A stretch of DNA of 64,000 nucleotides from Pseudovibrio denitrificans JCM 12308 (GTDB lineage Bacteria > Pseudomonadota > Alphaproteobacteria > Rhizobiales > Stappiaceae). This document shows, piece after piece, positions 1 through 8,893 of the stretch. The translations under genes were made by a program, and so were the position numbers. The DNA lies in NCBI RefSeq assembly GCF_001310815.1, contig NZ_BAZK01000003.1, forward strand, positions 124,001 through 188,000, read 5' to 3'. Under the pieces are notes generated by a model. It did not search any database. It was not told where the DNA came from and saw only the letters and a program-made list of their open reading frames with translations. Within the stretch, counting starts at the first letter, position 1. The number at the start of each line of letters is the position of its first letter.

Positions 1-1
1 C

Positions 2-1141
2 GTGAAGGTGGGGGATGTTGTCAAAGCAGACGACATTCTCGTTGAACTGGAAACTGACAAAGCTGCTCAGGAAGTACCTAGCCCAGTTGCTGGTACTGTT
101 GTTGAGATTGCTCAGGCAACTGGCGCAACTGTTGAGCCAGGCAACCTGCTCTGCAAGATCGCTAAAGGCGAAGGTGCAGCAGTTGCTGCTGCAGCAGCTC
201 AGGCTGCCGCTGCTCCTGCACCAGCAGTATCCGGTTCCAGCATGCCTCCTGCACCATCTGCAGCAAAGATGATGGCTGAAAAAGGCCTCTCCGCTGATCA
301 GGTTGCAGGCTCTGGCAAGCGCGGTCAGGTTCTCAAAGGTGATGTTCTCGCAGCTGTAGCTGCTGGCGTAACCGCTGCTCCTGCAGCAGCAGCTGCACCG
401 GCTCCTGTTGCTGTTCGCGCACCATCTGCTCCGGCTGATGAAGTTCGTGAAGAACGTGTTCGCATGACCAAGCTGCGCCAGACCATTGCGCGCCGCCTGA
501 AAGATGCTCAGAACACCGCGGCTATGCTGACCACTTACAACGAAGTGGACATGAAGCCGATCATGGATCTGCGTAAGCAGTACAAGGATATCTTCGAGAA
601 GAAGCACGGCGTTAAGCTTGGCTTCATGGGTTTCTTCACCAAAGCAGTGACCCACGCTCTCAAAGAAATCCCAGCTGTAAACGCTGAGATCGATGGCACC
701 GACATCATCTACAAGAACTTTGCACACATCGGCGTTGCGGTTGGCACACCGAAGGGTCTCGTTGTTCCTGTGGTTCGTGATGCTGACCAGATGTCCATCG
801 CTGAGATCGAAAAAGAGATCGGCAATCTCGGCCGTAAGGGCCGTGACGGCAAGCTCTCCATGGCAGACATGCAGGGTGGCACCTTCACCATCTCCAACGG
901 TGGTGTTTACGGTTCCCTGATGTCCTCTCCAATCCTGAATGCACCGCAGTCCGGTATCCTCGGCATGCACAAAATTCAGGAGCGTCCGGTTGCAATCAAC
1001 GGTCAGGTCGAAATCCGTCCGATGATGTACCTGGCTCTGTCCTACGATCACCGTATCGTTGACGGCAAAGAGGCAGTGACCTTCCTGGTTCGCGTTAAAG
1101 AGAGCCTTGAAGATCCACAGCGTCTGGTTCTGGACCTCTAA
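2..1141 (+). CDS. sucB: 2-oxoglutarate dehydrogenase E2, dihydrolipoyllysine succinyltransferase (5' partial)
   Basis: E2 core of the 2-oxoglutarate dehydrogenase complex; it transfers succinyl from lipoyl to CoA in the TCA cycle. The window begins inside the N-terminal lipoyl domain, so the true start lies upstream. The lipoyl-lysine motif ETDKA is at about residues 17-21. An Ala/Pro-rich linker follows, then a peripheral subunit-binding domain near residues 80-115 and another Ala/Pro linker. The C-terminal catalytic domain carries the active-site signature SYDHRIVDG and ends in [11 protein letters not shown], which is typical of succinyl rather than acetyl E2 enzymes. The lpdA (E3) gene follows about 100 bases downstream. 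Assignment to sucB rather than aceF rests on the C-terminal sequence style and the E3 neighbour. Confidence 0.93.
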   Translation: MKVGDVVKADDILVELETDKAAQEVPSPVAGTVVEIAQATGATVEPGNLLCKIAKGEGAAVAAAAAQAAAAPAPAVSGSSMPPAPSAAKMMAEKGLSADQVAGSGKRGQVLKGDVLAAVAAGVTAAPAAAAAPAPVAVRAPSAPADEVREERVRMTKLRQTIARRLKDAQNTAAMLTTYNEVDMKPIMDLRKQYKDIFEKKHGVKLGFMGFFTKAVTHALKEIPAVNAEIDGTDIIYKNFAHIGVAVGTPKGLVVPVVRDADQMSIAEIEKEIGNLGRKGRDGKLSMADMQGGTFTISNGGVYGSLMSSPILNAPQSGILGMHKIQERPVAINGQVEIRPMMYLALSYDHRIVDGKEAVTFLVRVKESLEDPQRLVLDL

Positions 1142-1148
1142 TATAAGC

Positions 1149-1170
1149 GTGCCCGGCACTGTCCGGGCAC
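1149..1170 (+). other. intergenic hairpin between sucB and lpdA
   Basis: A perfect 8-bp inverted repeat (GTGCCCGG / CCGGGCAC, 6-base loop) lies 8 bases after the sucB stop. It is followed by a poor T-run (ATTTGCTTT). It may be a weak terminator, or an mRNA-stabilising element that sets different E2 and E3 levels. The function is inferred from structure and position only. Confidence 0.5.
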
Positions 1171-1242
1171 ATTTGCTTTAAAGGGTGATTGGCGCACTTA
1201 TCTCGTCGCTGCCTTCCCCCGACTACTTACAGGGATTAGCAA

Positions 1243-2646
1243 ATGTCCTACGATCTCGTTGTCATCGGAACAGGCCCAGGTGGTTATGTTTGTGCAATCA
1301 AGGCAGCTCAGCTCGGCATGAAAGTCGCCGTTGTTGAGAAACGTAAGACCCATGGTGGTACTTGCCTGAACATCGGTTGTATTCCGTCCAAAGCTCTGCT
1401 GCATGCCTCTGAAATGTTTGAGGAAGCAAGCCACAGCTTTGAAGCCCTCGGCATTAAAACTTCCAAGCCAAAAGTGGACTGGAAGGCAATGCAGGCACAC
1501 AAAGACAAAGTCATCGATGGCAACGTAACCGGCATCGATTACCTCTTCAAAAAGAACAAGATCGACGTTCACAGCGGTGTTGGCCGTGTGCTCGGCGCTG
1601 GCCGCGTAGAAGTGAAAGCTGAAGACGGCTCCACTTCCATCGTTGAGACCAAGAACATCGTTATCGCAACTGGCTCTGACGTGATGCCTCTGCCAGGCAT
1701 CGAGATCGATGAGAAGACCATCGTATCTTCAACTGGTGCTCTGTCTCTGGAAAAAGTGCCTAACCGCATGACCGTCGTTGGTGCAGGCGTGATCGGCCTC
1801 GAACTTGGTTCCGTTTACGCACGTCTCGGTGCTGAAGTGACTGTTGTTGAGTTCATGGACAAGATCCTTGGCCCAATGGACGCAGACGTTTCCAAGCAGT
1901 TCATGCGTATGCTGAAAAAGCAGGGCCTGAAGTTCAAGCTGTCCTCCAAGGTAACAGCCGTTCAGAAAAAAGGTCGCTCTCTAGAAGTGACTGTAGAGCC
2001 TGCAGCTGGTGAAGCAGCAGCTGAAACTCTGGATGCTGATGTGGTTCTCGTTGCAATCGGTCGCCGCCCTTACACCGAAGGCCTCGGCCTTGCAGAAGCA
2101 GGCGTTGAGCTGGACGAGCGCGGCCGCGTGAAGACAGACAACCACTACAAAACCAACGTTGATGGCATCTATGCGATCGGTGATGTGATTGCAGGCCCAA
2201 TGCTTGCTCACAAAGCTGAGGACGAAGGTGTTGCAGTCGCTGAGATGCTCTCCGGTCAGGCTGGTCACGTAAACTATGACGTCATCCCAGGCGTTGTTTA
2301 CACCTCTCCAGAGGTTGCCAGCGTTGGTAAAACCGAAGAAGAGCTGAAAGCTGAAGGCATCAAGTACAAGTCTGGCAAGTTCCCGTTCTCTGCAAACGGT
2401 CGTGCAAAAGCAATGCTGCACACCGACGGTTTCGTGAAAGTTCTGGCAGACGCAGAAACAGATCGTGTTCTCGGCGTTCACATCGTTGGCTTCGGTGCTG
2501 GCGAGATGATCCACGAAGCATGTGTTCTGATGGAATTCGGCGGATCTTCAGAAGATCTGGGTCGCACCTGTCATGCGCACCCAACAATGTCCGAAGCAGT
2601 GAAAGAAGCTGCTATGGCGACATTTGCAAAGCCAATTCATATGTAA
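1243..2646 (+). CDS. lpdA: dihydrolipoyl dehydrogenase (E3)
   Basis: FAD-dependent E3 that reoxidises dihydrolipoamide with NAD+ for 2-oxoacid dehydrogenase complexes. It is 467 residues, normal for the family. The N-terminal FAD-binding GxGxxG (GTGPGG, residues 9-14) is followed by the redox disulfide in [13 protein letters not shown] (Cys41, Cys46). A second dinucleotide fold sits near residues 175-210 ([12 protein letters not shown]), and the C-terminal interface has the catalytic HAHPTMSE motif. It lies 102 bases downstream of sucB on the same strand and is probably co-transcribed at least in part. A strong terminator follows. Confidence 0.97.
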   Translation: MSYDLVVIGTGPGGYVCAIKAAQLGMKVAVVEKRKTHGGTCLNIGCIPSKALLHASEMFEEASHSFEALGIKTSKPKVDWKAMQAHKDKVIDGNVTGIDYLFKKNKIDVHSGVGRVLGAGRVEVKAEDGSTSIVETKNIVIATGSDVMPLPGIEIDEKTIVSSTGALSLEKVPNRMTVVGAGVIGLELGSVYARLGAEVTVVEFMDKILGPMDADVSKQFMRMLKKQGLKFKLSSKVTAVQKKGRSLEVTVEPAAGEAAAETLDADVVLVAIGRRPYTEGLGLAEAGVELDERGRVKTDNHYKTNVDGIYAIGDVIAGPMLAHKAEDEGVAVAEMLSGQAGHVNYDVIPGVVYTSPEVASVGKTEEELKAEGIKYKSGKFPFSANGRAKAMLHTDGFVKVLADAETDRVLGVHIVGFGAGEMIHEACVLMEFGGSSEDLGRTCHAHPTMSEAVKEAAMATFAKPIHM

Positions 2647-2671
2647 TCTGAGCTGATCAGATGAAGAGAAG

Positions 2672-2703
2672 GCCGCTTCAGGAAACTGAGGCGGCTTTTT
2701 TTA
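2672..2703 (+). terminator. Rho-independent terminator after lpdA
   Basis: A 10-bp stem (GCCGCTTCAG / CTGAGGCGGC, one G-U pair) with a GAAA loop, followed by seven T. It lies 26 bases after the lpdA stop and ends the suc/lpd transcript before a convergent gene. Confidence 0.9.
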
Positions 2704-2723
2704 TCGCTGTAAAGAAAGCGGCT

Positions 2724-3155
2724 TTACTGACGGATCAGGATGTAACTGCGCGTCTTGTTGGGAATGGTCGGGTCATGGTTTTCGGTCCGCACATAAGCCT
2801 GAATACGCTGACCCATTGGCCGTAGTTCAATATATTGAGCCTTAAAGAACCCACCGAACCGAAACGTCAATACACCAGAGAAACTCAACTGCCCCGCAGC
2901 CCAGCCCCATTTGCAGTCCCGGGGAGAGCAGCTTGTAAAAGCACGGGCGCGGACCACCAGCTGGTTATCAATACACTCGCCTTCCACCTCAATCTGAGAA
3001 AGCTCTTTCAGCCGTGCCTTTGGGTTCTCCCAGTTGCCGAGCTCTGCCATTTCAGATTTGCGGACCTCACAGGCGGTTTGGGCTTGTCCTTCAGAGGCAA
3101 AGAAAGCGAATGTGCTGAACAGCGTGCACATGAACGTTGTTTGACTAAGCTTCAT
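2724..3155 (-). CDS. small secreted protein of unknown function
   Basis: A 143-residue protein with a clear Sec signal peptide: MK start, hydrophobic stretch CTLFSTFAFFA, and a likely cut after SEGQA near residue 25. The mature part has Cys pairs (about residues 28, 57, 75 and 80) that could form periplasmic disulfides, and a C-terminal beta-like region rich in aromatic and Arg residues. I do not recognise a family. It is convergent with lpdA and separated from it by a terminator. No neighbouring gene suggests a role. Confidence 0.6.
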   Translation of the reverse strand: MKLSQTTFMCTLFSTFAFFASEGQAQTACEVRKSEMAELGNWENPKARLKELSQIEVEGECIDNQLVVRARAFTSCSPRDCKWGWAAGQLSFSGVLTFRFGGFFKAQYIELRPMGQRIQAYVRTENHDPTIPNKTRSYILIRQ

Positions 3156-3323
3156 GACGAACGGCCCCCCGCCAGAAACGCACCCCAGAGGAAAACACTG
3201 GCGATGCGTTTAAAACAAAAGCTTGGAGCGATTTGCATGAACTCAATGAATGCACCAAGCTTCAGTTCTCTCATATATCAATGTAGATGGGCTCTGTGAG
3301 GAGTAAATGCGTGTTTTATCCTA

Positions 3324-3965
3324 TCACCCTAGGTCTTTTACGCTTTTGACGATTTCCTGAAGCTTGCGCGTAGCTTCCGCAGCACTGGGTGCCCCACAGA
3401 TTGCTGAAATGACAGCAACACCATCAGCCCCAGCTTTGATCACCTGATCCGCATTGGCAAGAGAAATTCCGCCAATCCCAACAACAGGCAGCTGCGATTG
3501 AGCAGTTAAGCCAGCAAAGTTCTGCATGCCTACGTCAGCTGCATCATCCTTGCTGTTGGTTGGGAAGCATGCGCCGATGCCAAGGTAATCGCAGGCAGCA
3601 ATGTCTGCAGTATCCAGTTCATCCTGAGTGCTTACCGAAAGACCGAGCAGCTTATCTGGCCCGATCAATTCCCGCGCTTTGGTGGCAGTCATGTCATCTT
3701 GTCCAACATGCACACCATCAGCATCAACGGCTAGTGCAACATCTACACGGTCATTGACGATCAAAGGCACATTGAACGGTTTGAGCGCCTGCATCAGCCG
3801 TTCCGCCAGCTCAATCTGCTCTTTGGTGCTGCCGGTTTTATCGCGCAATTGCACCACAGTAGCACCGTTTTGAGCGGCGGCGACTGCGATGCCGACGGGA
3901 TCCTGGCCAGGGCAGTCTTGCGGCCCCAGCACCAGATAAACGGAAAGATCAAGCAACGGCTTCAT
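3324..3965 (-). CDS. thiE: thiamine-phosphate synthase
   Basis: Joins HMP-pyrophosphate with thiazole phosphate to give thiamine phosphate. It is a TIM-barrel enzyme of about 213 residues. Visible motifs are the substrate-binding VVQLRDK near the N terminus, the NDRVDVALAVDADGVHVGQDD stretch with the phosphate-binding and metal-binding Asp residues, and the C-terminal VVGIGGI glycine-rich phosphate loop. The start is placed at the ATG at 3965 (MKPLLDL), which overlaps the thiM end by 17 bases; the longer reading frame upstream lies inside thiM. It is in one operon with thiM under the TPP riboswitch. Confidence 0.93.
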   Translation of the reverse strand: MKPLLDLSVYLVLGPQDCPGQDPVGIAVAAAQNGATVVQLRDKTGSTKEQIELAERLMQALKPFNVPLIVNDRVDVALAVDADGVHVGQDDMTATKARELIGPDKLLGLSVSTQDELDTADIAACDYLGIGACFPTNSKDDAADVGMQNFAGLTAQSQLPVVGIGGISLANADQVIKAGADGVAVISAICGAPSAAEATRKLQEIVKSVKDLG

Positions 3966-4761
3966 GCATCTCAACCCGAGCTGTTGCATTGAGGATATCA
4001 CCGTTCAGCTGATAGAGACCATTGATGATATCCAACTGCAAACTTGCAGGCCCTGCAGAACCTTTCGCAGCAATCTCACCAGTTACACCAAGGAAAACCA
4101 TCGCATCGACTGCAGCGTCAAACGGATCATCGCAAACTGCGAGCGTTGCGCCGGTGAGGGCCGTTGCCGTACAGCCGAGGCCAGTCACGTATGGCATCAT
4201 TTTATCCCCGTTGGCGACTTCTGCCGTGCGTGTGCCGTCAGTGATGAAATCAATCGGGCCAGAGACGACCACCACAGCACCAGTCTGCTTCGCCAGCTCT
4301 TTGGCACCAGCCAGAGCAGTCTCAGAGCTATCCGTGCTATCAACGCCTTTTCCGCCTGCACCCTGACCGGCAAGTGCCATGATTTCAGAGGCATTACCGC
4401 GAATAACGCTCGGCTTATTCTCCAGCAACTCAGCAGCAAGCTTCGTGCGGAAGGTGAGGGCACCAACAGCCACCGGGTCCAGCACCCATGGACGACCTGC
4501 CTTGTGAGCCGCAGCTGTTGCCAGCTTCATCGCCTCTGCTTGCGCAGGCGTAACGGTGCCCACATTGACCACTAATGCCCCTGCAACACTTGCAAGTTCA
4601 GGGGCTTCTTCTGGTCCATCTACCATGGCAGGGGAAGCGCCAATCGCCAACAAGGCGTTGGCTGTAGTGTTCGCCACCACGATGTTCGTCATGTTATGGA
4701 CGAGTGGACTGTTTTCACGAATTGCGGAAAGAGTTGCGCAAGCGCTTTCGACACGACCCAT
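3949..4761 (-). CDS. thiM: hydroxyethylthiazole kinase
   Basis: ATP-dependent kinase of the thiazole salvage branch, which supplies thiazole phosphate for ThiE. Recognised by LVHNMTNIVVANTTANALLAIG near the N terminus, the metal and substrate region WVLDPVAVG, RGNASEI, and the C-terminal VTGLGCTATALTGA anion-hole/catalytic Cys motif. The start is the ATG at 4761 (MGRVESA), with an AGGA ribosome site just upstream, giving 270 residues. The open frame continues another 54 codons upstream, but that stretch translates the TPP riboswitch and is not protein. Its 3' end overlaps thiE. Confidence 0.93.
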   Translation of the reverse strand: MGRVESACATLSAIRENSPLVHNMTNIVVANTTANALLAIGASPAMVDGPEEAPELASVAGALVVNVGTVTPAQAEAMKLATAAAHKAGRPWVLDPVAVGALTFRTKLAAELLENKPSVIRGNASEIMALAGQGAGGKGVDSTDSSETALAGAKELAKQTGAVVVVSGPIDFITDGTRTAEVANGDKMMPYVTGLGCTATALTGATLAVCDDPFDAAVDAMVFLGVTGEIAAKGSAGPASLQLDIINGLYQLNGDILNATARVEMHEAVA

Positions 4762-4845
4762 TTTTATCCTCGGTCTTGTTGTGCGAAAGAGAGCTGGTGT
4801 CAGGGCCTTGGCATGCTGCCAGAAGAAACTGTCCCCCAACACGGT

Positions 4846-4928
4846 GTGAGTGCTCCCTTCGCTGGAATTATCCAGATCAGGTTCATCGAGTATGATCTCA
4901 GCCACGACACAAGTGCCGGGCACCCCGT
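4846..4928 (-). promoter_or_regulatory. TPP (thi-box) riboswitch
   Basis: On the minus strand this has the canonical thi-box landmarks in order: GGGGTGCCC at the 5' end, GCTGAGA, then ACCTGATCTGGATAAT, CCAGCGAAGGGA and GCACTC. These build the pyrimidine- and pyrophosphate-binding arms. It lies about 85 bases upstream of the thiM start, so it should shut down thiM-thiE when thiamine pyrophosphate is abundant. The short distance to thiM suggests control of either translation or termination; I cannot decide which from sequence alone. Confidence 0.95.
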
Positions 4929-4996
4929 TTCACAGCTCTGAACCTAAGGGGTCTGCCGGAGGAGATCAAGGCGATGTGGAGGAGGGGGACAACCTA

Positions 4997-5956
4997 TCAA
5001 CGGCGTGGATGCGCTTTGTCGTAGGCATCCAACAGCTGTGCACTGTTCACTTCCGTATAAATCTGCGTGGTAGAAAGGCTTGCGTGGCCCAGAAGCTCCT
5101 GAATGCTCCTCAAATCCCCGCCTTCAGAGAGCAAATGCGTTGCAAAGGAATGGCGCAAAGCATGGGGAGTAGCCGTATCCGGAAGCCCGAGTGCGCTACG
5201 GATTTTTTGCATAGCCAGCTGGATCATGCGAGCGTTGAGTGCGCCACCGCGAACACCACGGAACAGGGGGGAGTTCGCCGAAAGGTCATAGGGGCATTGA
5301 TCTTTGTAAGCTTCGATAGCTTCAACGACCACAGGCAAAACCGGAACAAGCCGTTCCTTGTTGCCTTTACCTCGCACTTTCAAAGACTTATCGCCCTCTT
5401 TCGGTGCCGTAGCAGGTGTCAGAGACAACGCTTCGGAGATACGAAGTCCGCAACCGTAGAGGAGAGTAAACACCGCAGCATTGCGCGCTTCAACCCAAGG
5501 CGTGTCCTCGAAAGCCAGATCACTGCTGACAATCGCTTTGGCTTCCTCAACGGGGATAGGCTTGGGCAGGCTGCGGGGAAGTCTTGGTGTTCGCACAGCT
5601 GCAGCGCCAGCCGCATTCACCTCACCGCGCTCCTCCAGAAACGAGAGGAACGAGCGAATACCAGCTAGTCCGCGAGCAAGCGTCCGCGTCTGCGCGCCGT
5701 CTTTCCTGCGCGTTGCCAGGAAACCGCGAAAGTCTTTTGGTTTCAATGACTCCAGGTGCCGCAGAGCAACTGGCTCACCCTCATAGCTGGTCATGAAACG
5801 CAGGAATTGACGCGTGTCGCGCTCATACGCTTCCAGTGTCCGTTCAGCCAGTCGCCGTTCGGAGCCAAGATGATCAATCCAGTCTTCAATCGCTGCGGTA
5901 ACATCTGGTTTGCAGATGATGAGTAAGTCTTCGCCGCTATCCAGGGAATTTGCCAT
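4997..5956 (-). CDS. xerC: tyrosine recombinase XerC
   Basis: Chromosome-dimer resolution recombinase acting at dif with XerD. It is 319 residues: an N-terminal SAM-like core-binding domain (about 20-110) and a C-terminal catalytic domain. The tyrosine-recombinase catalytic set is complete: Arg172 (GCGLRISEAL), Lys197 (VRGKGNKER), His265 and Arg268 (HALRHSFATH), His291 (LGHASLSTT) and nucleophile Tyr300. Proximity to priA, as seen here, is common in Hyphomicrobiales and supports XerC over XerD or a phage integrase. No attachment sites or phage genes are nearby. Confidence 0.9.
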   Translation of the reverse strand: MANSLDSGEDLLIICKPDVTAAIEDWIDHLGSERRLAERTLEAYERDTRQFLRFMTSYEGEPVALRHLESLKPKDFRGFLATRRKDGAQTRTLARGLAGIRSFLSFLEERGEVNAAGAAAVRTPRLPRSLPKPIPVEEAKAIVSSDLAFEDTPWVEARNAAVFTLLYGCGLRISEALSLTPATAPKEGDKSLKVRGKGNKERLVPVLPVVVEAIEAYKDQCPYDLSANSPLFRGVRGGALNARMIQLAMQKIRSALGLPDTATPHALRHSFATHLLSEGGDLRSIQELLGHASLSTTQIYTEVNSAQLLDAYDKAHPRR

Positions 5957-6037
5957 TCGCCAAGTGTAAGCGCCAAATCTGGCTGAATGGTTACCAAAAG
6001 ATAAACATTCACGCCTTTACGAAATGGCTGAGCAGAT

Positions 6038-7123
6038 TTAGTCGATCACGATTGGTTCCCCGTGGTCGCTGATGATCCTGTCAATCTCCTGCCGTGCCGC
6101 CATCGCAAACCGCTTCTGGTTCTCCGTCGGGGCAACAGAATCTCCCAGAACAACGATGTTCTCGTCATTAAACCGGTTCGCAGGGCCAGTGTAGTTGAAG
6201 CTGCCAACAATCATGATGCTATCGTCAATCACCATAAGCTTATGATGTAGCTTGCCAATCCGGCTTGATCCGCGAACGAAATGCAAGTCAGCGCCTGCTT
6301 CTGCAAGTGGCTGCGTCGCGGCCCAGTCCTGCCCACCTTGCCGGGCATCAAGAGCGCCGCGCACCCGTCTTCCTGCTTCCATCAGCAGCAACATGGCATC
6401 ATCAATGCCAGAGCTCTTGGAGAAGGTGAAGATCGCAAAGTCCACCCGTTCCTTAGCTTTTGTCATCTGTTTGGTGACTTCCATCTCCGGCGCATGGTCT
6501 GGCGCAAAGCAAACCTTTACACGGATGTCGTCAACCACCACCTCTTTCGGTGTGTTTTCGGACTCGTTCTCATCCACGCTGTAGCGGCCAAATCTCCCGC
6601 GTTTAATCTCCCTGAATTCCCGCTCAAAGATGTCAGCGACCTTCTCATCCTTGATGATAAGAAGGTGGTTCAGATTGCGATGCGTGCCGGTCTCCGTGAA
6701 GTTTGTCGAGCCAGTCAGAACAGCATTGCCGTCGCGAATGATGAATTTCTGATGGAATATCCGTGGGTTAAAATCCGTCCGTACCCACACCTTAGAACGC
6801 AGTAGCGCCGCATGAAGCTGGCGGTTCACCTCGTTCTCAACACGCGGATCACTGGTATGCGGGTCATCCGCAGGCTCATCCACGCTTAGGTAATCCGCCT
6901 CGGATACCACTCGCACCCGCACGCCGCGCCGTTTTGCGTTAATTATTGCGTTGGTTATGCGTTTATTGTCTATTTCTTGAATTGCTATGTCGAGACTTCG
7001 CACTGCAGCATCGATAAACGCAATAATCTCGCCCTCCAGATCATCCAGCGGATTATCCGGCAAATGATCGAGGACTGTTTTCGGACCAACGAGGAATTTC
7101 AGATTCTCGGTTTGAACTGCCAT
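6038..7123 (-). CDS. phospholipase D-like (HKD) nuclease/phosphodiesterase
   Basis: A 361-residue protein with two complete HxKxxxxD catalytic motifs: HQKFIIRDG followed by GSTNFT near residue 125, and HHKLMVIDD followed by GSFNYT near residue 300. The paired HKD halves make one active site forming a phosphohistidine intermediate. There is no signal peptide or membrane segment, so it is probably cytoplasmic. Substrate (DNA or lipid) cannot be read from sequence; the GS(T/F)N(F/Y)T motifs resemble the nuclease-like PLDc_2 branch. It stands alone as a transcription unit with a perfect palindrome just upstream. Confidence 0.82.
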   Translation of the reverse strand: MAVQTENLKFLVGPKTVLDHLPDNPLDDLEGEIIAFIDAAVRSLDIAIQEIDNKRITNAIINAKRRGVRVRVVSEADYLSVDEPADDPHTSDPRVENEVNRQLHAALLRSKVWVRTDFNPRIFHQKFIIRDGNAVLTGSTNFTETGTHRNLNHLLIIKDEKVADIFEREFREIKRGRFGRYSVDENESENTPKEVVVDDIRVKVCFAPDHAPEMEVTKQMTKAKERVDFAIFTFSKSSGIDDAMLLLMEAGRRVRGALDARQGGQDWAATQPLAEAGADLHFVRGSSRIGKLHHKLMVIDDSIMIVGSFNYTGPANRFNDENIVVLGDSVAPTENQKRFAMAARQEIDRIISDHGEPIVID

Positions 7124-7149
7124 TGTACCCTCCCACCGTCATAACATCT

Positions 7150-7161
7150 TACCCTAGGGTA
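7150..7161. promoter_or_regulatory. palindrome upstream of the PLD-like gene
   Basis: A perfect 12-bp palindrome TACCCTAGGGTA lies 27 bases before the ATG of the PLD-like gene, where an operator or promoter-overlapping site would sit. There is no adjacent regulator gene. The regulatory role is inferred only. Confidence 0.35.
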
Positions 7162-7213
7162 GATGATGTGTCGGTACACAATTATGACGGTAGGAAGTGA
7201 AATTGGTGGCGGG

Positions 7214-7948
7214 TTAGAAACCTACCGAGATAAGCGGGTTGGTGTTGCCCTGAATTTCTAAAATGCGAGTGTCACGCAGTTGCTCTTCTTCTGACACCGG
7301 ATCCTCAACCATCCACTGGTTGAACATCTCCACCTCTGTCTCTGTCAGCGGCATGCCATAGGTCTCCTGCATGTAGAGATAGATCCGTGCGATATCCCCG
7401 CGTGTCTCAGCCATTGGTTCGGCAACTTTTCGTTCCCGGTCAATCTCAAAATCACAGGCGCCGTAAGTCCGGTCTTCCCCTTCAATCACAGCGAGGCGGA
7501 AGTTGGAGCGGTCACCATTCAACTCGCCAACCGCTGGAACCAGATTGTGCAGGTCGGCTTCCATACGTTTGAACTCTTCATCTACCTTGGAACAGCATCG
7601 ACGACCCTTGTAAGCCTTGCCCTTCTTGGTGGTGCAGGCCGGATCACCTTCCGTCCAGCAAGCGCGCGTTTTGCCAAAGCGGGAAGCAGGAACAATGTGT
7701 TCCCATTCAATCCGCTTACCACGCTTGGCATTCTTACGGGGCTCATACCCGCAGCTGTCTGCATCGACTTGCTTCTCCCCATTATAGGAGCAACCGCAAT
7801 AGAAGGTCTCACGATACTCTTCTGATGGATAAATATGCTTCTCCAGCAAGCGCTTGGCCTGAGAGAAACTGGTTGGTGGTGCTGAAAAGGCTGAAGCAGC
7901 CCAGAAACAAGTTAAAAGGGCAGCAAAGAGTACGATGAGTTTACGCAT
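7214..7948 (-). CDS. secreted endonuclease I family nuclease
   Basis: A 244-residue nuclease of the EndA/NucM (endonuclease I) family, which degrades nucleic acids outside the cytoplasm. A Sec signal peptide (MRKLIVLFAALLTCFWAASAFSA) is followed by the family core: WEHIVPASRFG, then DLHNLVPAVGELNGDRSNF, which carries the His-Me finger catalytic His, Asn and metal ligands. Several Cys residues (FYCGCS, ACWTEGDPAC, CCS) suggest disulfide stabilisation in the periplasm or medium. It follows the PLD-like gene in the same orientation, 90 bases away, but no shared signal is seen. Confidence 0.85.
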   Translation of the reverse strand: MRKLIVLFAALLTCFWAASAFSAPPTSFSQAKRLLEKHIYPSEEYRETFYCGCSYNGEKQVDADSCGYEPRKNAKRGKRIEWEHIVPASRFGKTRACWTEGDPACTTKKGKAYKGRRCCSKVDEEFKRMEADLHNLVPAVGELNGDRSNFRLAVIEGEDRTYGACDFEIDRERKVAEPMAETRGDIARIYLYMQETYGMPLTETEVEMFNQWMVEDPVSEEEQLRDTRILEIQGNTNPLISVGF

Positions 7949-8256
7949 GAAGAAGTCTTTCTAAAGCGTATCCCTGAAAAGTGGCCACGGATTTTCAGAT
8001 CAGGATACGCATTTAATGTCACCATCAGAAGCTGGCGAGGGAGCGTTAAAAAACTCCTGCCAACACTGTTTGACGCGGTGGATACTGGTTTGTGCCGTTC
8101 CACTCTGACCGAATGAATGGGTGTGAACCTTGCCGAGGGTGATGAAGGGGAGGGAAACAGTCCTTAGCGAAAATGCAGAGCCTAAGGCTTTGCTTGTGAG
8201 GCTTTTCGGGAAATACTAGTTGCTTCTCATTTTGAATAGGGAGCAATGACAGCTAA
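7949..8256. other. intergenic region with palindromic repeat copy A
   Basis: A 308-base gap between divergent genes. Its first part is the palindromic repeat at 7962-8015. The rest (about 8016-8256) should contain the promoters of the secreted nuclease (minus) and the transglutaminase-like gene (plus). I see no other defined element and no credible small gene. Confidence 0.5.
7962..8015. repeat. palindromic intergenic repeat, copy A
   Basis: An imperfect inverted repeat with arms TAAAGCGTATCC and GGATACGCATTTA around a centre containing CTGAAAAGTGG and GGATTTTCAG. The same architecture recurs at 10270-10323 and 53523-53575. It resembles the short intergenic palindromes scattered through Hyphomicrobiales genomes (AAAGCG..ATCC / GGAT..CGC.TTA). 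It could act as a transcription terminator or mRNA end in either direction. Confidence 0.65.
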
Positions 8257-8844
8257 GTGAGGAAATACAAAGAATTTCTGCAGAAAATTATGTGGGAGAA
8301 TAGCTTAGGGTCTCTTCCGCAGATTTATCACCACGTGCGCAGCATCCCATACGGTTCAACTGGCAACCGAGATCCAGAGGCTGTTTATACAAGCAACGTT
8401 GGTTCCTGCTCGGGGAAGCATATTCTGCTGAGAGACTTTCTCCGTGAAGCTGGATATCAGGCCGAGATCATCACGATGTTCACGTACTTCAACGAGAGCA
8501 CACCTATTCATGGAAGTTTTCCGGAAGAGCTCAAAACAATCGCTACTCATGAACGCGTACCGGACTTTCACCACTATGTACGGGTGTTAGAGCAGGGGAT
8601 ATGGCTCAATCTGGATGCGACCTGGCATGATGAACTTGCGAACTTCGGTTTTAAGGTGAACCACGATTGGAGTGGCTCAAATCATACCGCGCTTGCATCA
8701 GTTGCTGAGCGTGAATACCCGGCTACGGAGAACATAATTGATTTGAAAACAGATCTTGTCTCGAGCCTGCCTCAAGACCAGCGTGATTTACGCGCAAAGT
8801 ACTTCCGGCTTGTGACAGAATGGATTGCAACACATGCATCGTAG
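8257..8844 (+). CDS. transglutaminase-like superfamily protein
   Basis: A 195-residue protein with a papain-like Cys-His-Asp triad in the right order: Cys in NVGSCSGKH (about residue 51), His in HHYVRV (about 107), and Asp in WLNLDATWHD (about 121). This arrangement defines the transglutaminase-like fold, often a peptidase or arylamine-type acyltransferase rather than a true cross-linker. There is no signal peptide. The start is GTG at 8257, with ATG at 8290 as an in-frame alternative that trims 11 residues. It is a single-gene unit. The substrate is unknown. Confidence 0.7.
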   Translation: MRKYKEFLQKIMWENSLGSLPQIYHHVRSIPYGSTGNRDPEAVYTSNVGSCSGKHILLRDFLREAGYQAEIITMFTYFNESTPIHGSFPEELKTIATHERVPDFHHYVRVLEQGIWLNLDATWHDELANFGFKVNHDWSGSNHTALASVAEREYPATENIIDLKTDLVSSLPQDQRDLRAKYFRLVTEWIATHAS

Positions 8845-8893
8845 AGCGGGAAAAGAGTGAGTTAACTGCGCTCTTAATTCATTTGCCGAACGT

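Noticed and set aside
4850..5668. 272-codon plus-strand frame across the riboswitch and xerC
   Set aside because: Overlaps a clear riboswitch and a complete recombinase gene on the other strand. The N-terminal part is antisense aptamer.
4997..5956. Tyrosine recombinase considered as an integrase marking a mobile element
   Set aside because: Size and full-length sequence fit XerC; neighbours are core genes and no attachment-site repeats or phage genes are visible.
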